A DNA stretch of 45,590 bases. It comes from a virus. Below are positions 12,742 to 20,485 of this stretch, in pieces. Made by a program: the position numbers and the translations under genes. The stretch is taken from positions 1-45,590 of the IMG/VR virus record IMGVR_UViG_3300046009_009581. The stretch is one strand, 5' to 3'. The stretch's first letter is position 1. Each line of letters begins with the position of its first letter. Below the pieces are notes generated by a model. It was given only the letters and a program-made list of their open reading frames with translations. It was not told the origin of the DNA and searched no databases.

Positions 12742-12981
12742 ATGGAAACAGTTAGAAATATTTTAGAGTTTTTAGATTTTAAAAATTCACTAATTTTAGT
12801 GACTATTGTAACATGTCTCAACATGGTATATATTCATACTAAAAATTTAGTTTTTCAATTAATGGTCCAAACATTAGGTATTAAAGCTAGTTTAATTGAG
12901 TTTAAAGCTCGTTTTTTAACATTTGCTTTACTTTACAGTGTAATTTATGGTGTTATATATTTAATTACTATTTTCGCCTAA
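12742..12981 (+). CDS. Two-helix membrane protein, 79 aa
   Basis: Hydrophobic segments at about 15-30 (LILVTIVTCLNMVYIH) and 58-79 (FLTFALLYSVIYGVIYLITIFA), with a short charged loop. Likely an inner-membrane protein of unknown function. AAGGTTATG context. Single gene between P21 and P22. Confidence 0.65.
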   Translation: METVRNILEFLDFKNSLILVTIVTCLNMVYIHTKNLVFQLMVQTLGIKASLIEFKARFLTFALLYSVIYGVIYLITIFA

Positions 12982-12983
12982 AA

Positions 12984-13015
12984 TTTGGCTTCACAGGAAA
13001 AGTTCATTATATTTA
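12984..13015 (+). promoter_or_regulatory. -33/-7 promoter P22
   Basis: TTTGGC at 12984-12989, a 17-nt gap, and TTATATTTA at 13007-13015. It drives the DUF932 gene. Confidence 0.8.
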
Positions 13016-13037
13016 AATAAATAAAAAAATAAAGGTT

Positions 13038-13841
13038 ATGCCACTAGATTTAAACAACAGTCAATTCCTGACTAAAGAGGAAATTAAAGAAAAAGCAAAA
13101 TCAATTTTCACAACTGATTCAGCTCCAGGTACAAGTCAAAAATATTCACATATCTCAACTGAACGTATCATAGATGATATGAGTGCTTTAGGTTGGGGTG
13201 TAGTTGATGCTAAACAAGTACGCGCCCGTAAAGGTGATGGTTACCAAAAACACCTAGTTGTGTTCCGTAATAATGATTTGTTCATTGAAGGTGAAGATGG
13301 TGATAATGTGTTTCCACAAATTCTATTAACTAATAGTCATGATGGTAAAAACGCATTTACATTCACAGCTGGTTTGTTCCGTTTAGTTTGTGAGAATGGT
13401 TTAGTAATTTCAACTCAAGAATTTGAGAATATGAAGATTCGCCATTATGGTTATGATTTTGAAGAGTTAGAGAAAGTAATCACTAACATGGTTGAAGCGC
13501 TTCCATTAGCAGTTGAGTCAATGAATAAGTTTAAACAAACTCAACTAGACCAAGAAACAATTCTTGAGTTTGCTAAAAGAGCAGTTCAAGCTCGTTTTGG
13601 TGAAGAACAAACACAAAACATTGCTATTGACTATAATGACTTGGTAACACCAACACGTCCTGAAGATCGTGGTAATGATTTATGGAGTGTATTTAATACA
13701 GTTCAAGAAAAAATTACTCAAGGAATGTTTAATTATACAGTTGGAGCTAAAGTTAGAAAAGCTCGTAAAATTAAAAACTTCCGCCAAGATTTAGATTTAA
13801 ATGCTAAGTTATATGAGTTAGCAGCTGAGTTTGCAGCTTAA
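13038..13841 (+). CDS. DUF932 family protein
   Basis: 267 aa, the usual length for this family. The core LLTNSHDGKNAFTFTAGLFRLVCENGLVI (about 98-126) is the DUF932 hallmark (NSHDGxxAF...GLFRxVCxNGL). The C-terminal third is helical and basic. DUF932 proteins are common on phages and plasmids, and their biochemical role is not established. P22 sits 23 nt upstream, the start context is AAAGGTTATG, and a strong terminator follows at 13867. Confidence 0.88.
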   Translation: MPLDLNNSQFLTKEEIKEKAKSIFTTDSAPGTSQKYSHISTERIIDDMSALGWGVVDAKQVRARKGDGYQKHLVVFRNNDLFIEGEDGDNVFPQILLTNSHDGKNAFTFTAGLFRLVCENGLVISTQEFENMKIRHYGYDFEELEKVITNMVEALPLAVESMNKFKQTQLDQETILEFAKRAVQARFGEEQTQNIAIDYNDLVTPTRPEDRGNDLWSVFNTVQEKITQGMFNYTVGAKVRKARKIKNFRQDLDLNAKLYELAAEFAA

Positions 13842-13866
13842 TAGATAGATTAGTTTTGGTTATAAG

Positions 13867-13892
13867 AGAGGAGCATTTGCTCCTCTTTTTTA
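13867..13892 (+). terminator. Intrinsic terminator
   Basis: AGAGGAGC (13867-13874), ATTT loop, GCTCCTCT (13879-13886), then T4. It ends the DUF932 transcript and abuts the late box at 13893. Confidence 0.85.
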
Positions 13893-13900
13893 TATTTATA
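13893..13900 (+). promoter_or_regulatory. Putative late box
   Basis: TATTTATA preceded by A, 15 nt before ATG 13916, right after a terminator, where a new promoter is expected. Confidence 0.55.
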
Positions 13901-13915
13901 CTAAAACACAACATT

Positions 13916-14203
13916 ATGAAAAAATTCTTTAAAGATCTATTATCAGGTTCTTCTGATACTTCAAGTAAGCGTTTCGCTTCATTATTAGCTTTATTCGTTG
14001 TTATATCTTTAGCATATATTGCCACTTATAAAGACGAAAAACATATCACACCTGAGTTCATGTTCGACTCAATAGCGTTAATCGCTGGTGGTGGATTAGG
14101 TTTAACTGTTATAGAAAACGTTGTTAAGATGAAACAACAAGCCAAGAATAACACATCAAATAACGGTAATACCCCACCTGCTAATCCAGATGAACAACTA
14201 TAA
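13916..14203 (+). CDS. Holin candidate
   Basis: 95 aa. Basic N-terminus (MKKFFKDLLSGSSDTSSKR), transmembrane helix 1 at about 20-38 (FASLLALFVVISLAYIATY), a charged loop, helix 2 near 50-67 (FDSIALIAGGGLGLTVIENVV), and a polar N/P-rich tail. The 'SSKR + two helices' layout is like putative holins of phages from Bacteroidetes. It could also be another small membrane protein. The frame is open upstream through the terminator, so ATG 13916 is chosen. The spanin-like pair lies 30 kb away. Confidence 0.55.
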   Translation: MKKFFKDLLSGSSDTSSKRFASLLALFVVISLAYIATYKDEKHITPEFMFDSIALIAGGGLGLTVIENVVKMKQQAKNNTSNNGNTPPANPDEQL

Positions 14204-14225
14204 TGTAAAATATAAATAGTCGTTT

Positions 14226-14252
14226 AAAGCCGGGTTAAACCCGGCTTTTTTT
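14226..14252 (+). terminator. Intrinsic terminator
   Basis: AAAGCCGGG (14226-14234), TTAAA loop, CCCGGCTTT (14240-14248), and a T run to 14252. Confidence 0.9.
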
Positions 14253-14263
14253 ATTAAAGTAAG

Positions 14264-14294
14264 TTTGGCTTCTTAATAAATAGATATTATATTA
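14264..14294 (+). promoter_or_regulatory. -33/-7 promoter P23 for the tRNA cluster
   Basis: TTTGGC at 14264-14269, a 17-nt gap, and TTATATTA from 14287. It lies 14 nt before the first tRNA. Confidence 0.7.
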
Positions 14295-14307
14295 ATATTA
14301 TGTAAAA

Positions 14308-14382
14308 GGCGGGATGGACTGGAGATGGTTCCAGCTTGGTCTCATAAGCCAAATGACGCAGGTTCGAGTCCTGCTCCCGCAA
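14308..14382 (+). tRNA. tRNA-Met (CAU)
   Basis: 75 nt. Acceptor GGCGGGA/TCCCGCA has a 1:72 G-A mismatch, D-stem CTGG/CCAG, anticodon stem TTGGT/GCCAA with loop CTCATAA (anticodon 14343-14345), and T-arm GCAGG-TTCGAGT-CCTGC. The unpaired 1:72 position recalls initiator tRNA, but the three G-C pairs of initiators are not complete (G-C, G-C, T.G), so initiator or elongator cannot be settled. Confidence 0.85.
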
Positions 14383-14388
14383 CTAAAT

Positions 14389-14486
14389 GCTCAAGTGGCG
14401 AAAGCGTGGTTTCCATGGAAATCCGATAGTAGACGCTAGATTTTCTAACTCGAAAGAGTGTGTAGGTGCAAGTCCTACCTTGAGTA
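14389..14486 (+). tRNA. tRNA-like RNA, isotype unclear
   Basis: 98 nt. The acceptor GCTCAAG (14389-14395) pairs with CTTGAGT (14479-14485, G.U at the end) and the discriminator is A. T-arm stem GTAGG/CCTAC is perfect, but the loop TGCAAGT has G where pseudouridine-55 is expected. ACTC-GAAA-GAGT could be a variable arm. The ends resemble tRNA-Leu (GTGGCG ... TAGACGC), with about 22 extra nt in the D-loop region that form a GGTTTCC/GGAAATCC hairpin. The anticodon arm is reduced to TAGA-TTT-TCTA. It may be a rearranged or non-decoding tRNA. Confidence 0.5.
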
Positions 14487-14492
14487 CAAATA

Positions 14493-14566
14493 GCGCCCTT
14501 AGCTCATTTGGTTAGAGCAACTGACTCATAATCAGTAGGTACCTGGTTCGATCCCAGGAGGGCGCA
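14493..14566 (+). tRNA. tRNA with CAU anticodon (Met or Ile2)
   Basis: 74 nt, fully canonical: acceptor GCGCCCT/AGGGCGC, D-arm AGCTC/GAGC with GGTTA, anticodon stem ACTGA/TCAGT with loop CTCATAA (anticodon 14527-14529), T-arm CCTGG-TTCGATC-CCAGG, discriminator A. With a second CAU tRNA in the same cluster, this one may be tRNA-Ile2, whose C34 is converted to lysidine to read AUA, a codon this phage uses often. CCA is not encoded. Confidence 0.9.
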
Positions 14567-14580
14567 CTAAATTTATTATT

Positions 14581-14724
14581 ATGTTAATACTAACAGCTAT
14601 TTTACTTATTGAAACTATTTTATCAATTACTTATCTTTATACTCTACATAAACGAGTAGAATATTTAGAAGACGAAATAAGTAAGTTAAAAACACAGAAT
14701 ATAAAACAATTATTAAAGGGTTAA
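14581..14724 (+). CDS. 47-aa membrane-anchored coiled-coil peptide
   Basis: One N-terminal transmembrane helix (ILTAILLIETILSITYLYTL), then KRVEYLEDEISKLKTQ as a short coiled coil. It starts 15 nt after the tRNA and shares the layout of the protein at 16296. Function unknown. A weak hairpin GTGGC/GCCGC follows at about 14738-14753. Confidence 0.55.
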   Translation: MLILTAILLIETILSITYLYTLHKRVEYLEDEISKLKTQNIKQLLKG

Positions 14725-14771
14725 TTTAATTATAAAAGTGGCTTAAAGCCGCTATTCCCCTACTTATCATA

Positions 14772-14779
14772 TATTTATA
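14772..14779 (+). promoter_or_regulatory. Putative late box
   Basis: TATTTATA preceded by A, 3 nt before ATG 14783. If it works like a T4 late promoter the mRNA would be nearly leaderless. Confidence 0.5.
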
Positions 14780-14782
14780 TAT

Positions 14783-15196
14783 ATGGATATTGAAGAAATA
14801 TTTAACTTATTTAAAAATCCTGAAGAAGAAAAGGATGAAAGTATCCAAATTAACTTAGCTGAATACCCAGCTGTATGGATGGGAATGTTTAAAAAGTTAA
14901 TATTAAATTATCAGACATTTAGTAAACAATTACTTAAATTTTTTGAAACCTCAGACCCTCAACTTGATACTAATGATATTGAAAAAGCTGGGTGTTATAT
15001 GGTGTTCAATAGAGCATTGGATAATTTATCTAAAATAGAAGTTGATAATTCTTTTCATATTGAGTGCCTTAAATTTTACGCTGATGATGATTTTAAAAAG
15101 GCTCTTAGCTTAGCTATAGATTATTTTGTATCTGAAGAAGAGTATGAGAAATGTTCATATCTTCAAAAAATTCATGATACAGTAAACTTCTCTTAA
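14783..15196 (+). CDS. Hypothetical helical acidic protein, 137 aa
   Basis: All-helical appearance with several aromatic positions (YPAVWMGMFKKLILNYQTFSKQLLKFFE). No recognised family. It starts right after a late box and lies just before the late sigma factor operon, so a structural or late regulatory role is possible. Confidence 0.65.
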   Translation: MDIEEIFNLFKNPEEEKDESIQINLAEYPAVWMGMFKKLILNYQTFSKQLLKFFETSDPQLDTNDIEKAGCYMVFNRALDNLSKIEVDNSFHIECLKFYADDDFKKALSLAIDYFVSEEEYEKCSYLQKIHDTVNFS

Positions 15197-15202
15197 AAAT
15201 AG

Positions 15203-15233
15203 CTTGGCTTTTATATTTTTACTATTTACATTA
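15203..15233 (+). promoter_or_regulatory. Weak -33/-7 promoter candidate P26
   Basis: CTTGGC at 15203-15208, a 17-nt gap, then TTACATTAT. The downstream box is imperfect. It precedes the 15330 gene across a 97-nt leader holding a 13-codon ORF (15246-15287), which could be a leader peptide. Confidence 0.4.
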
Positions 15234-15329
15234 TAACTACGAGTTATGAAACAATTAATAAACGTAGAGAAAAAGAAATGTGATTAAGGTAACTACGGGT
15301 AATGAAATATTCTATTAAAATAATTTACT

Positions 15330-15515
15330 ATGAAAAATAAAAATAATGTTCTACATCAATTAGATAAAATTGATAGTATTACTAACCAATTAAATTTTGT
15401 TGTGAAAAATCAACAACCAATTGAAGAATATCTAAAACTTTTAGAGATATTAAGAGAAACTGTAGACCAAACTCGTTTATTTGTTGAATCTGAGCAAACA
15501 ATGTATAACTACTAA
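15330..15515 (+). CDS. Small helical protein, 61 aa
   Basis: Helical, coiled-coil-like (LHQLDKIDSITNQLNFVVKNQQPIEEYLKLLEILRETVDQTRLFVESEQ). It lies 1 nt before the HD gene start, so the two are co-translated. Function unknown. Confidence 0.65.
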   Translation: MKNKNNVLHQLDKIDSITNQLNFVVKNQQPIEEYLKLLEILRETVDQTRLFVESEQTMYNY

Positions 15516-15516
15516 T

Positions 15517-16299
15517 ATGAATTTAACAGCCGAACAAATACAACAAAACTGGATAGATTTAGAGGAAACTATTAAATCATACATCAGTGAGCCACGTTGT
15601 TCACAGTTACTTGATTTCTACTCTAATTACTCAGAACGTCTTATGTTAATACCAGCAGCTCATAAGAAAGAATACCATAATGCTTTCCCAGGTGGTTACG
15701 TAGATCACGTATTACGGGTTATCGATTGTGCTCTTAAACTAAATAATGTTTGGGTTGAAATGGGAGTAGACACTTCTACTTACACTAAAGAAGAATTAGT
15801 ATTCGCAGCTTTAAACCATGATTTAGGTAAAATGGGTGATGAACAACATGATGCTTATATTCCTCAGGATGATCAATGGCGTAAAGATAAATTAGGTGAA
15901 GATTATAAATTTAATGACCGCTTAGAATTTATGTCCGTACCAGACCGTAGCTTACATTTACTACTTTCTCATGGTATCCAGATGTCTAAAAATGAATGGT
16001 TGGCAATTAAATTACATGATGGTTTATATGATGATGCTAATAAACCATATTTAATGTCTTGGTCACCAGAAACAAAACCTCGCACTTCATTAATTTATAT
16101 CATTCATCAGGCTGATTTAATGGCCGCTCGTATTGAGTTTGAACGTGAATGGAATCCAAAATTAAAAGATGGGAATAAAAAGAAAGTTAATAATTTTAGT
16201 TTAACTACTGAAAAGAAAGCTTCTAAACCAACAATTAAAACTAAAACATTAAGTTCAATTGAAAGCACAGGACTAATGAATATGTTAAATGATTTATGA
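15517..16299 (+). CDS. HD-domain phosphohydrolase
   Basis: 260 aa. HD-superfamily metal ligands are visible: H64 in GGYVDHVLRV, H101-D102 in LNHDLGKMGD, H164 region (LLLSHGIQ), and a C-terminal Asp in IIHQADLMAARIEFE. HD hydrolases cleave phosphate esters such as nucleotides; the substrate here is unknown. ATG 15517 is used, since the longer frame from 15481 overlaps the gene before. The stop overlaps 16296 (ATGA), giving an operon with the membrane protein and the sigma factor. Confidence 0.85.
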   Translation: MNLTAEQIQQNWIDLEETIKSYISEPRCSQLLDFYSNYSERLMLIPAAHKKEYHNAFPGGYVDHVLRVIDCALKLNNVWVEMGVDTSTYTKEELVFAALNHDLGKMGDEQHDAYIPQDDQWRKDKLGEDYKFNDRLEFMSVPDRSLHLLLSHGIQMSKNEWLAIKLHDGLYDDANKPYLMSWSPETKPRTSLIYIIHQADLMAARIEFEREWNPKLKDGNKKKVNNFSLTTEKKASKPTIKTKTLSSIESTGLMNMLNDL

Positions 16300-16571
16300 T
16301 AATACTAACAATAATATTAGGAATAATGGTCGTGATCTTAGGATACACGACCTTTAATCTTCTTAAAAAGAATGAACGACAAGAGGATATTTTAGCTGGT
16401 TATATGTCTTATTTAAACAAAATATCAGATACAATTGACTTTGCTGATAAGAAACTTAAAGAAGTAGACGCTAGGGGATCATTTGAATCAGATGATGAAG
16501 TAGGTTTTTTCTTTAAACAAATTAAACAATTGCAAGATATATTAAACGCTTTTAAAATTAAAAATTTATGA
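16296..16571 (+). CDS. Membrane-anchored helical protein, 91 aa
   Basis: N-terminal transmembrane helix (MIILTIILGIMVVILGYTTFNLL), then a charged helix (KISDTIDFADKKLKEVDARGSF) and a final helix (FFFKQIKQLQDILNAFKIKNL). Linked by ATGA overlaps to both neighbours, the HD hydrolase and the sigma factor. Function unknown. Confidence 0.7.
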   Translation: MIILTIILGIMVVILGYTTFNLLKKNERQEDILAGYMSYLNKISDTIDFADKKLKEVDARGSFESDDEVGFFFKQIKQLQDILNAFKIKNL

Positions 16572-17278
16572 TTGAGGTGAAAGCTAAGAAAAAATCCAAT
16601 CAATATTTTACTCAAGATACTGAAGATGCTATAGTGTTATATAATAATACTTCTGATTATGATGAGAAAGATAGAATATATAGAACACGTATACATTATG
16701 CTTTCTTTAAATTAACAGAAAATATTATCCATACTTTTAAATTTTACTACACTGAAGTAGATAATATTGAGGATTTACAACATGAAGTAATAACATTTTT
16801 ACTTTCCAAAATCCATCTATTCAACCCAGCTAAAGGAGCTAAAGCATACTCATATTTTGGTACTATTGCTAAACGTTATTTAATTATTACTAATACTAAA
16901 AATTATAAAAAACGAGTAGATAAAGCACCTATTGAGGAAATTGAATCAAATGAAGATTTCTCATACACAATTGAAGAAGGATCAGCTCAAGATAAATTAT
17001 CTAATTTTATTGATGAATATGTCTTACATTGTACTAAGAATATTTATACTTTATTTCCTAAAGAAAATGACGCTCAAATAGCTGACGCTATTTTGGAATT
17101 ATTCCGTAAGCGTGAGAGTATAGACATTTTTAATAAAAAAGCACTGTATATATACATTCGTGAGATTATTGACGCTAAAACCCCTAAAATCACTAAGATA
17201 GCCGATAAATTGTATATTGTATTTAAACAACATTATTTTTTCTATCTAGAAAATGGATATACAGATTTCCATCGTTGA
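16568..17278 (+). CDS. gp55-like late sigma factor
   Basis: 236 aa. Residues about 40-115 have a sigma region 2 look: a helix (HYAFFKLTENIIHTFKFYY), then IEDLQHEVITFLLSKIHLFNPAKGAKAYSYFGTIAKRYLI, which matches the gp55 pattern DLxQExxxxxLxKxxxFNPxKGxxAYxYFxxIxxR. T4 gp55 directs host RNA polymerase to late promoters (TATAAATA). The C-terminal part is helical and Lys-rich, where T4 gp55 has its clamp-binding tail. This makes the ATATTTATA boxes downstream the natural targets. It lies directly before the tail module. Confidence 0.8.
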   Translation: MIEVKAKKKSNQYFTQDTEDAIVLYNNTSDYDEKDRIYRTRIHYAFFKLTENIIHTFKFYYTEVDNIEDLQHEVITFLLSKIHLFNPAKGAKAYSYFGTIAKRYLIITNTKNYKKRVDKAPIEEIESNEDFSYTIEEGSAQDKLSNFIDEYVLHCTKNIYTLFPKENDAQIADAILELFRKRESIDIFNKKALYIYIREIIDAKTPKITKIADKLYIVFKQHYFFYLENGYTDFHR

Positions 17279-17286
17279 TATTTATA
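17279..17286 (+). promoter_or_regulatory. Putative late box
   Basis: TATTTATA preceded by A, 14 nt before ATG 17301. It stands at the border of the sigma-factor operon and the tail module. Confidence 0.55.
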
Positions 17287-17300
17287 ATTAAAATAAATAT

Positions 17301-17645
17301 ATGAGTAATGGTTTAGATAATGTTGTTTTTGGTAAAAAGAAATTCTCTGATTTATTAGAGGAGATTTATGATAATCAAAAGAAGAAAGAAAAACAAATAT
17401 CTATATTAATTTCTGAGTTAAAACCACTTGTACAAAGTATAGGTGACGCTACTCTTATTGTTCCTTTAATTAAAGAATACTTAGAAATAAGTGTTAAAAA
17501 TGATGAACAATTAATCAAAATGGCTACTATTATTCAACGTATTATGAATAATAACACTAATAACACTGATGGTGGGTTTGGTATCTCTGAAGAAGAAAAA
17601 CAACAGTTATTAGCTGAAATAGATAAATTTAAAACTGAAGAATAA
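17301..17645 (+). CDS. Helical virion-operon protein, 114 aa
   Basis: Helical with coiled-coil potential (DLLEEIYDNQKKKEKQISILISELKPLVQ; LIPLIKEYLEISVKNDEQLIKMATIIQRIM) and an N/T/G linker near the end. Its stop overlaps the next start (TAATG), so it belongs to the tail operon. It may be an assembly factor or a minor tail component. Confidence 0.65.
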   Translation: MSNGLDNVVFGKKKFSDLLEEIYDNQKKKEKQISILISELKPLVQSIGDATLIVPLIKEYLEISVKNDEQLIKMATIIQRIMNNNTNNTDGGFGISEEEKQQLLAEIDKFKTEE

Positions 17646-18925
17646 TGGGTATAGATATTACATTTGGAGCTGTAGGTCTAAATAATACTATTTACAATAA
17701 TGGGCAATCTAAAGGAGCTAATTTTTCTTTACCACAACAAAATACTTCTTTCACTCAAATTATTCCTGTAAGAGTTAAAAAAATTATTTTAGATAATTCT
17801 GAACCTGAACTTTTTTCAAAATTCGGTGAATGGAATAGTATAGGAACAATATTTTGGGAAGCATTAGACAAACCTACAGATGGATATAATGATAAACAAT
17901 TTGCTCAACCTATATTTTCTAATATAAAAGCTTATCCATTATTAAATGAGCTTATATATATTCTTCAACTCCCAACCACTAATATTTCAACTAATTTACA
18001 ATCTGTAGGGTATTATTATTTTCCACCAATAAATATATGGAATAGTCAAATTCATAACGCTATGCCAAGTTATGATAATGATCCAAGTAATGATATTTCT
18101 CAAAGAGTAGACTATTCATCTTCATTCCAAGGGGAAGTTAGAAAAGTTAAAGATAATAGTACTGAAATAAATTTAGGTAAAACATTTAATGAAAATAATG
18201 TAATTGATATTCATCCTTTATTACCATATGAAGGGGATATAATATATGAAGGAAGATTTGGTAACTCAATAAGATTAGGCTCAACAGTTAAAAATACTAA
18301 TAATAATTGGTCATCAACAGGTGAAAATGGGGACCCTATTTTTATAATCAGAAATGGCCAAACTGACTATACTTCTGATCCGTGGGTATCTGAAGTAGAA
18401 AATATTAATACAGACTTATCTTCTATATATTTAACATCTACCCAACAACTTCCATTATTCCCAGCTAGTACTAATAAAATTTCATTTTCTAAATCTACTC
18501 CACCTACCAATGTAGAACAATATAATGAAAATCAAATTGTATTAAATTCTGGTAGATTAGTATTTAACGCTAAATCTGATTCTATAGTAGCTTTAGCTAA
18601 TAAATCAATCCAATTATCATGTAATGAGACATTAGGAGTAGATGCCAAACAAATAGTATTATCTGCAAATGAAGTATATTTAGGTTCTTCTGATAGACCT
18701 GACATCCAATCAGTTGTATTAGGTGAAAATCTAAATTTTGTATTATCTGATATAGCTACATTTTTACAAACACTTAATATAGCTTTTAAAACAGCTACTG
18801 ATAGTAATGGAGCACCCATTGTGTCTTTACAATCTATAGCTTTTGAGGCTAATACTTTAAGTAATGATATTACTAATATAGTTAATAATAAAAATTTACT
18901 TTCTAAAACAGTTAAAACAATATAA
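17645..18925 (+). CDS. Baseplate hub/spike protein candidate (gp5/gpV-like)
   Basis: 426 aa. N-terminal half is beta-rich. LLPYEGDIIYEGRFGNSIRLGST (about 193-215) followed by NGDPIFIIRNGQ has the OB-like strand pattern of hub and spike proteins. The segment near 300-350 (QIVLNSGRLVFNAKSDSIVALANKSIQLSCNETLGVDAKQIVLSANEVYLG) has short repeating V/I strands with N/S/G turns, like the beta-helix needle of gp5/gpV spikes. No lysozyme domain is seen. It would sit at the tip of the tail tube. The assignment rests on strand patterns and position. Confidence 0.55.
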   Translation: MGIDITFGAVGLNNTIYNNGQSKGANFSLPQQNTSFTQIIPVRVKKIILDNSEPELFSKFGEWNSIGTIFWEALDKPTDGYNDKQFAQPIFSNIKAYPLLNELIYILQLPTTNISTNLQSVGYYYFPPINIWNSQIHNAMPSYDNDPSNDISQRVDYSSSFQGEVRKVKDNSTEINLGKTFNENNVIDIHPLLPYEGDIIYEGRFGNSIRLGSTVKNTNNNWSSTGENGDPIFIIRNGQTDYTSDPWVSEVENINTDLSSIYLTSTQQLPLFPASTNKISFSKSTPPTNVEQYNENQIVLNSGRLVFNAKSDSIVALANKSIQLSCNETLGVDAKQIVLSANEVYLGSSDRPDIQSVVLGENLNFVLSDIATFLQTLNIAFKTATDSNGAPIVSLQSIAFEANTLSNDITNIVNNKNLLSKTVKTI

Positions 18926-18929
18926 AAAT

Positions 18930-20483
18930 ATGGCACTTAACCCAGTTTTTCAAGGACAATTAAAAGATAGTAATGGTAAAGTTTTAAGTGGAGTGACAGT
19001 TACAGCTTATTCAACTATTGATAAAGTAGATACTGTATTAGGTTCAACAACAACTGATTCTGATGGTAGGTATAAATTAGTAGTAAGAAGTAATATAAAT
19101 GCTCTTAAAGATAATTATAAGGTAACATTTACTAAAAATGGGCTTGAAACAAAAGTAATTACTAAACCTAACCAATCATCTATAATTAAAGGTTATATAG
19201 ATCCTGTGCTAGGAGGAACTTTAGATCTTCAAGGTTACTACCCATCAGGAAAATATAAAGTTAGTTCATTATTAAGTGAACAGCAATCTGTCATTAATCA
19301 TGAATTAGAAGACATGCTTACTTTTATTAAATCTAACCCAGACTCAGTCACTATTAAAATTTCTTCTTCAGAGTCTTTACCTACTAATTATGATCGAGAA
19401 GAAGGATCCCCCAATAATGGTAAACAGTTAGCTAAAGGACAATTAGCTGAGTTAAGAGCTAAAGCTTTAGAAGAATATATAACCTCATTTTTAGAGAGGA
19501 AAAAAAGTGAAGATCCTAGTAATAATTTTACATACACTATCCTACCTATAATTGGGAAAATAGGTTCAGAAAAGTATAATCCTAGTGTAGATGATCCTAA
19601 AGATGAAAAATATACTAAAGAACAATGGGTAAGAGTAGATGTGGAAGTAGATGTTAGTAAAAATGATTGTTTTAGAAAAGGATACCTAGTTATTGACATT
19701 TCATATAATGAGAAATTACGTTCTGTACAACATAATTGTAATAACGCTATGTTTGAATTATATGCTAATGGTGTTTTATTAAAAAGAGATGATGGAAAAC
19801 CGTATGCTAATTTAAATAATGCTCCCAATGATATAAATGTCACTGTTAATGGTGATATAAAAAATAATAATATAGCGTTTGCGGATAATGCTTTTGGTAG
19901 ATATCATGAGAATGATATTATTGGACCTTTTAAGGGATATCCAGAAAATTCTGGAAGATTTAAACGAAAAGAAGAAGGAAAAATATATACTAGGGATGAG
20001 ATAATAACTAAACCCTCACCATCTAATATTGATGAAAAAATTACTACAGTAGTAAAAACTTATGATGGAGGTTTAAGATTTAATAGGTTTGTTTTAGATA
20101 TAGCGTTACTTGACCAAATAACACAAACTCAAGGTGTAAGTTATGTTGATTTTACAATAAAATGTATTAATCCATTTAATATTGAACATGTAAATTGGAA
20201 AGATGGTTGTCATAAAGGAGCTAGTGCTTTTAATCTTTATAGAGTTGAACCTGACAAAGATGATAAATTTAAAGTCATATACAGTTATGAATTACTAGGT
20301 CTAACTCCTAGTAAAAGAAATGAAGAAATACAATTATTTAGATTTAACCCATGTAGTAATACTGTAAATAATATAGGTGTAGATTTACTTGGATCTTTAG
20401 TTACTCTTTATCAAGAAGACCAAAATACTGGACAAAAACAAGGAGTATTTGGATTAGATATATATGAAAATATAGAAAGATAA
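18930..20483 (+). CDS. Tail protein with Ig-like and OmpA-like domains
   Basis: 517 aa. Residues 1-70 look like a carboxypeptidase-regulatory-like beta domain (GQLKDSNGKVLSGVTVTAYSTIDK...TTTDSDGRYKL). Residues about 110-240 match an OmpA-like layout: helix SSLLSEQQSVINHELEDMLTFI, strand VTIKISSSES near 142, AELRAKALEEYITSF near 175, and WVRVDVEVDVS near 231. OmpA-like domains bind peptidoglycan, so the protein may contact the wall during injection. The rest is of unknown beta fold. Its 3' end faces the minus-strand lipoprotein gene. Confidence 0.65.
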   Translation: MALNPVFQGQLKDSNGKVLSGVTVTAYSTIDKVDTVLGSTTTDSDGRYKLVVRSNINALKDNYKVTFTKNGLETKVITKPNQSSIIKGYIDPVLGGTLDLQGYYPSGKYKVSSLLSEQQSVINHELEDMLTFIKSNPDSVTIKISSSESLPTNYDREEGSPNNGKQLAKGQLAELRAKALEEYITSFLERKKSEDPSNNFTYTILPIIGKIGSEKYNPSVDDPKDEKYTKEQWVRVDVEVDVSKNDCFRKGYLVIDISYNEKLRSVQHNCNNAMFELYANGVLLKRDDGKPYANLNNAPNDINVTVNGDIKNNNIAFADNAFGRYHENDIIGPFKGYPENSGRFKRKEEGKIYTRDEIITKPSPSNIDEKITTVVKTYDGGLRFNRFVLDIALLDQITQTQGVSYVDFTIKCINPFNIEHVNWKDGCHKGASAFNLYRVEPDKDDKFKVIYSYELLGLTPSKRNEEIQLFRFNPCSNTVNNIGVDLLGSLVTLYQEDQNTGQKQGVFGLDIYENIER

Positions 20484-20485
20484 AT

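Noticed and set aside
15246-15287. 13-codon ORF as a gene
   Set aside because: Too short to support; mentioned only as a possible leader peptide before 15330.
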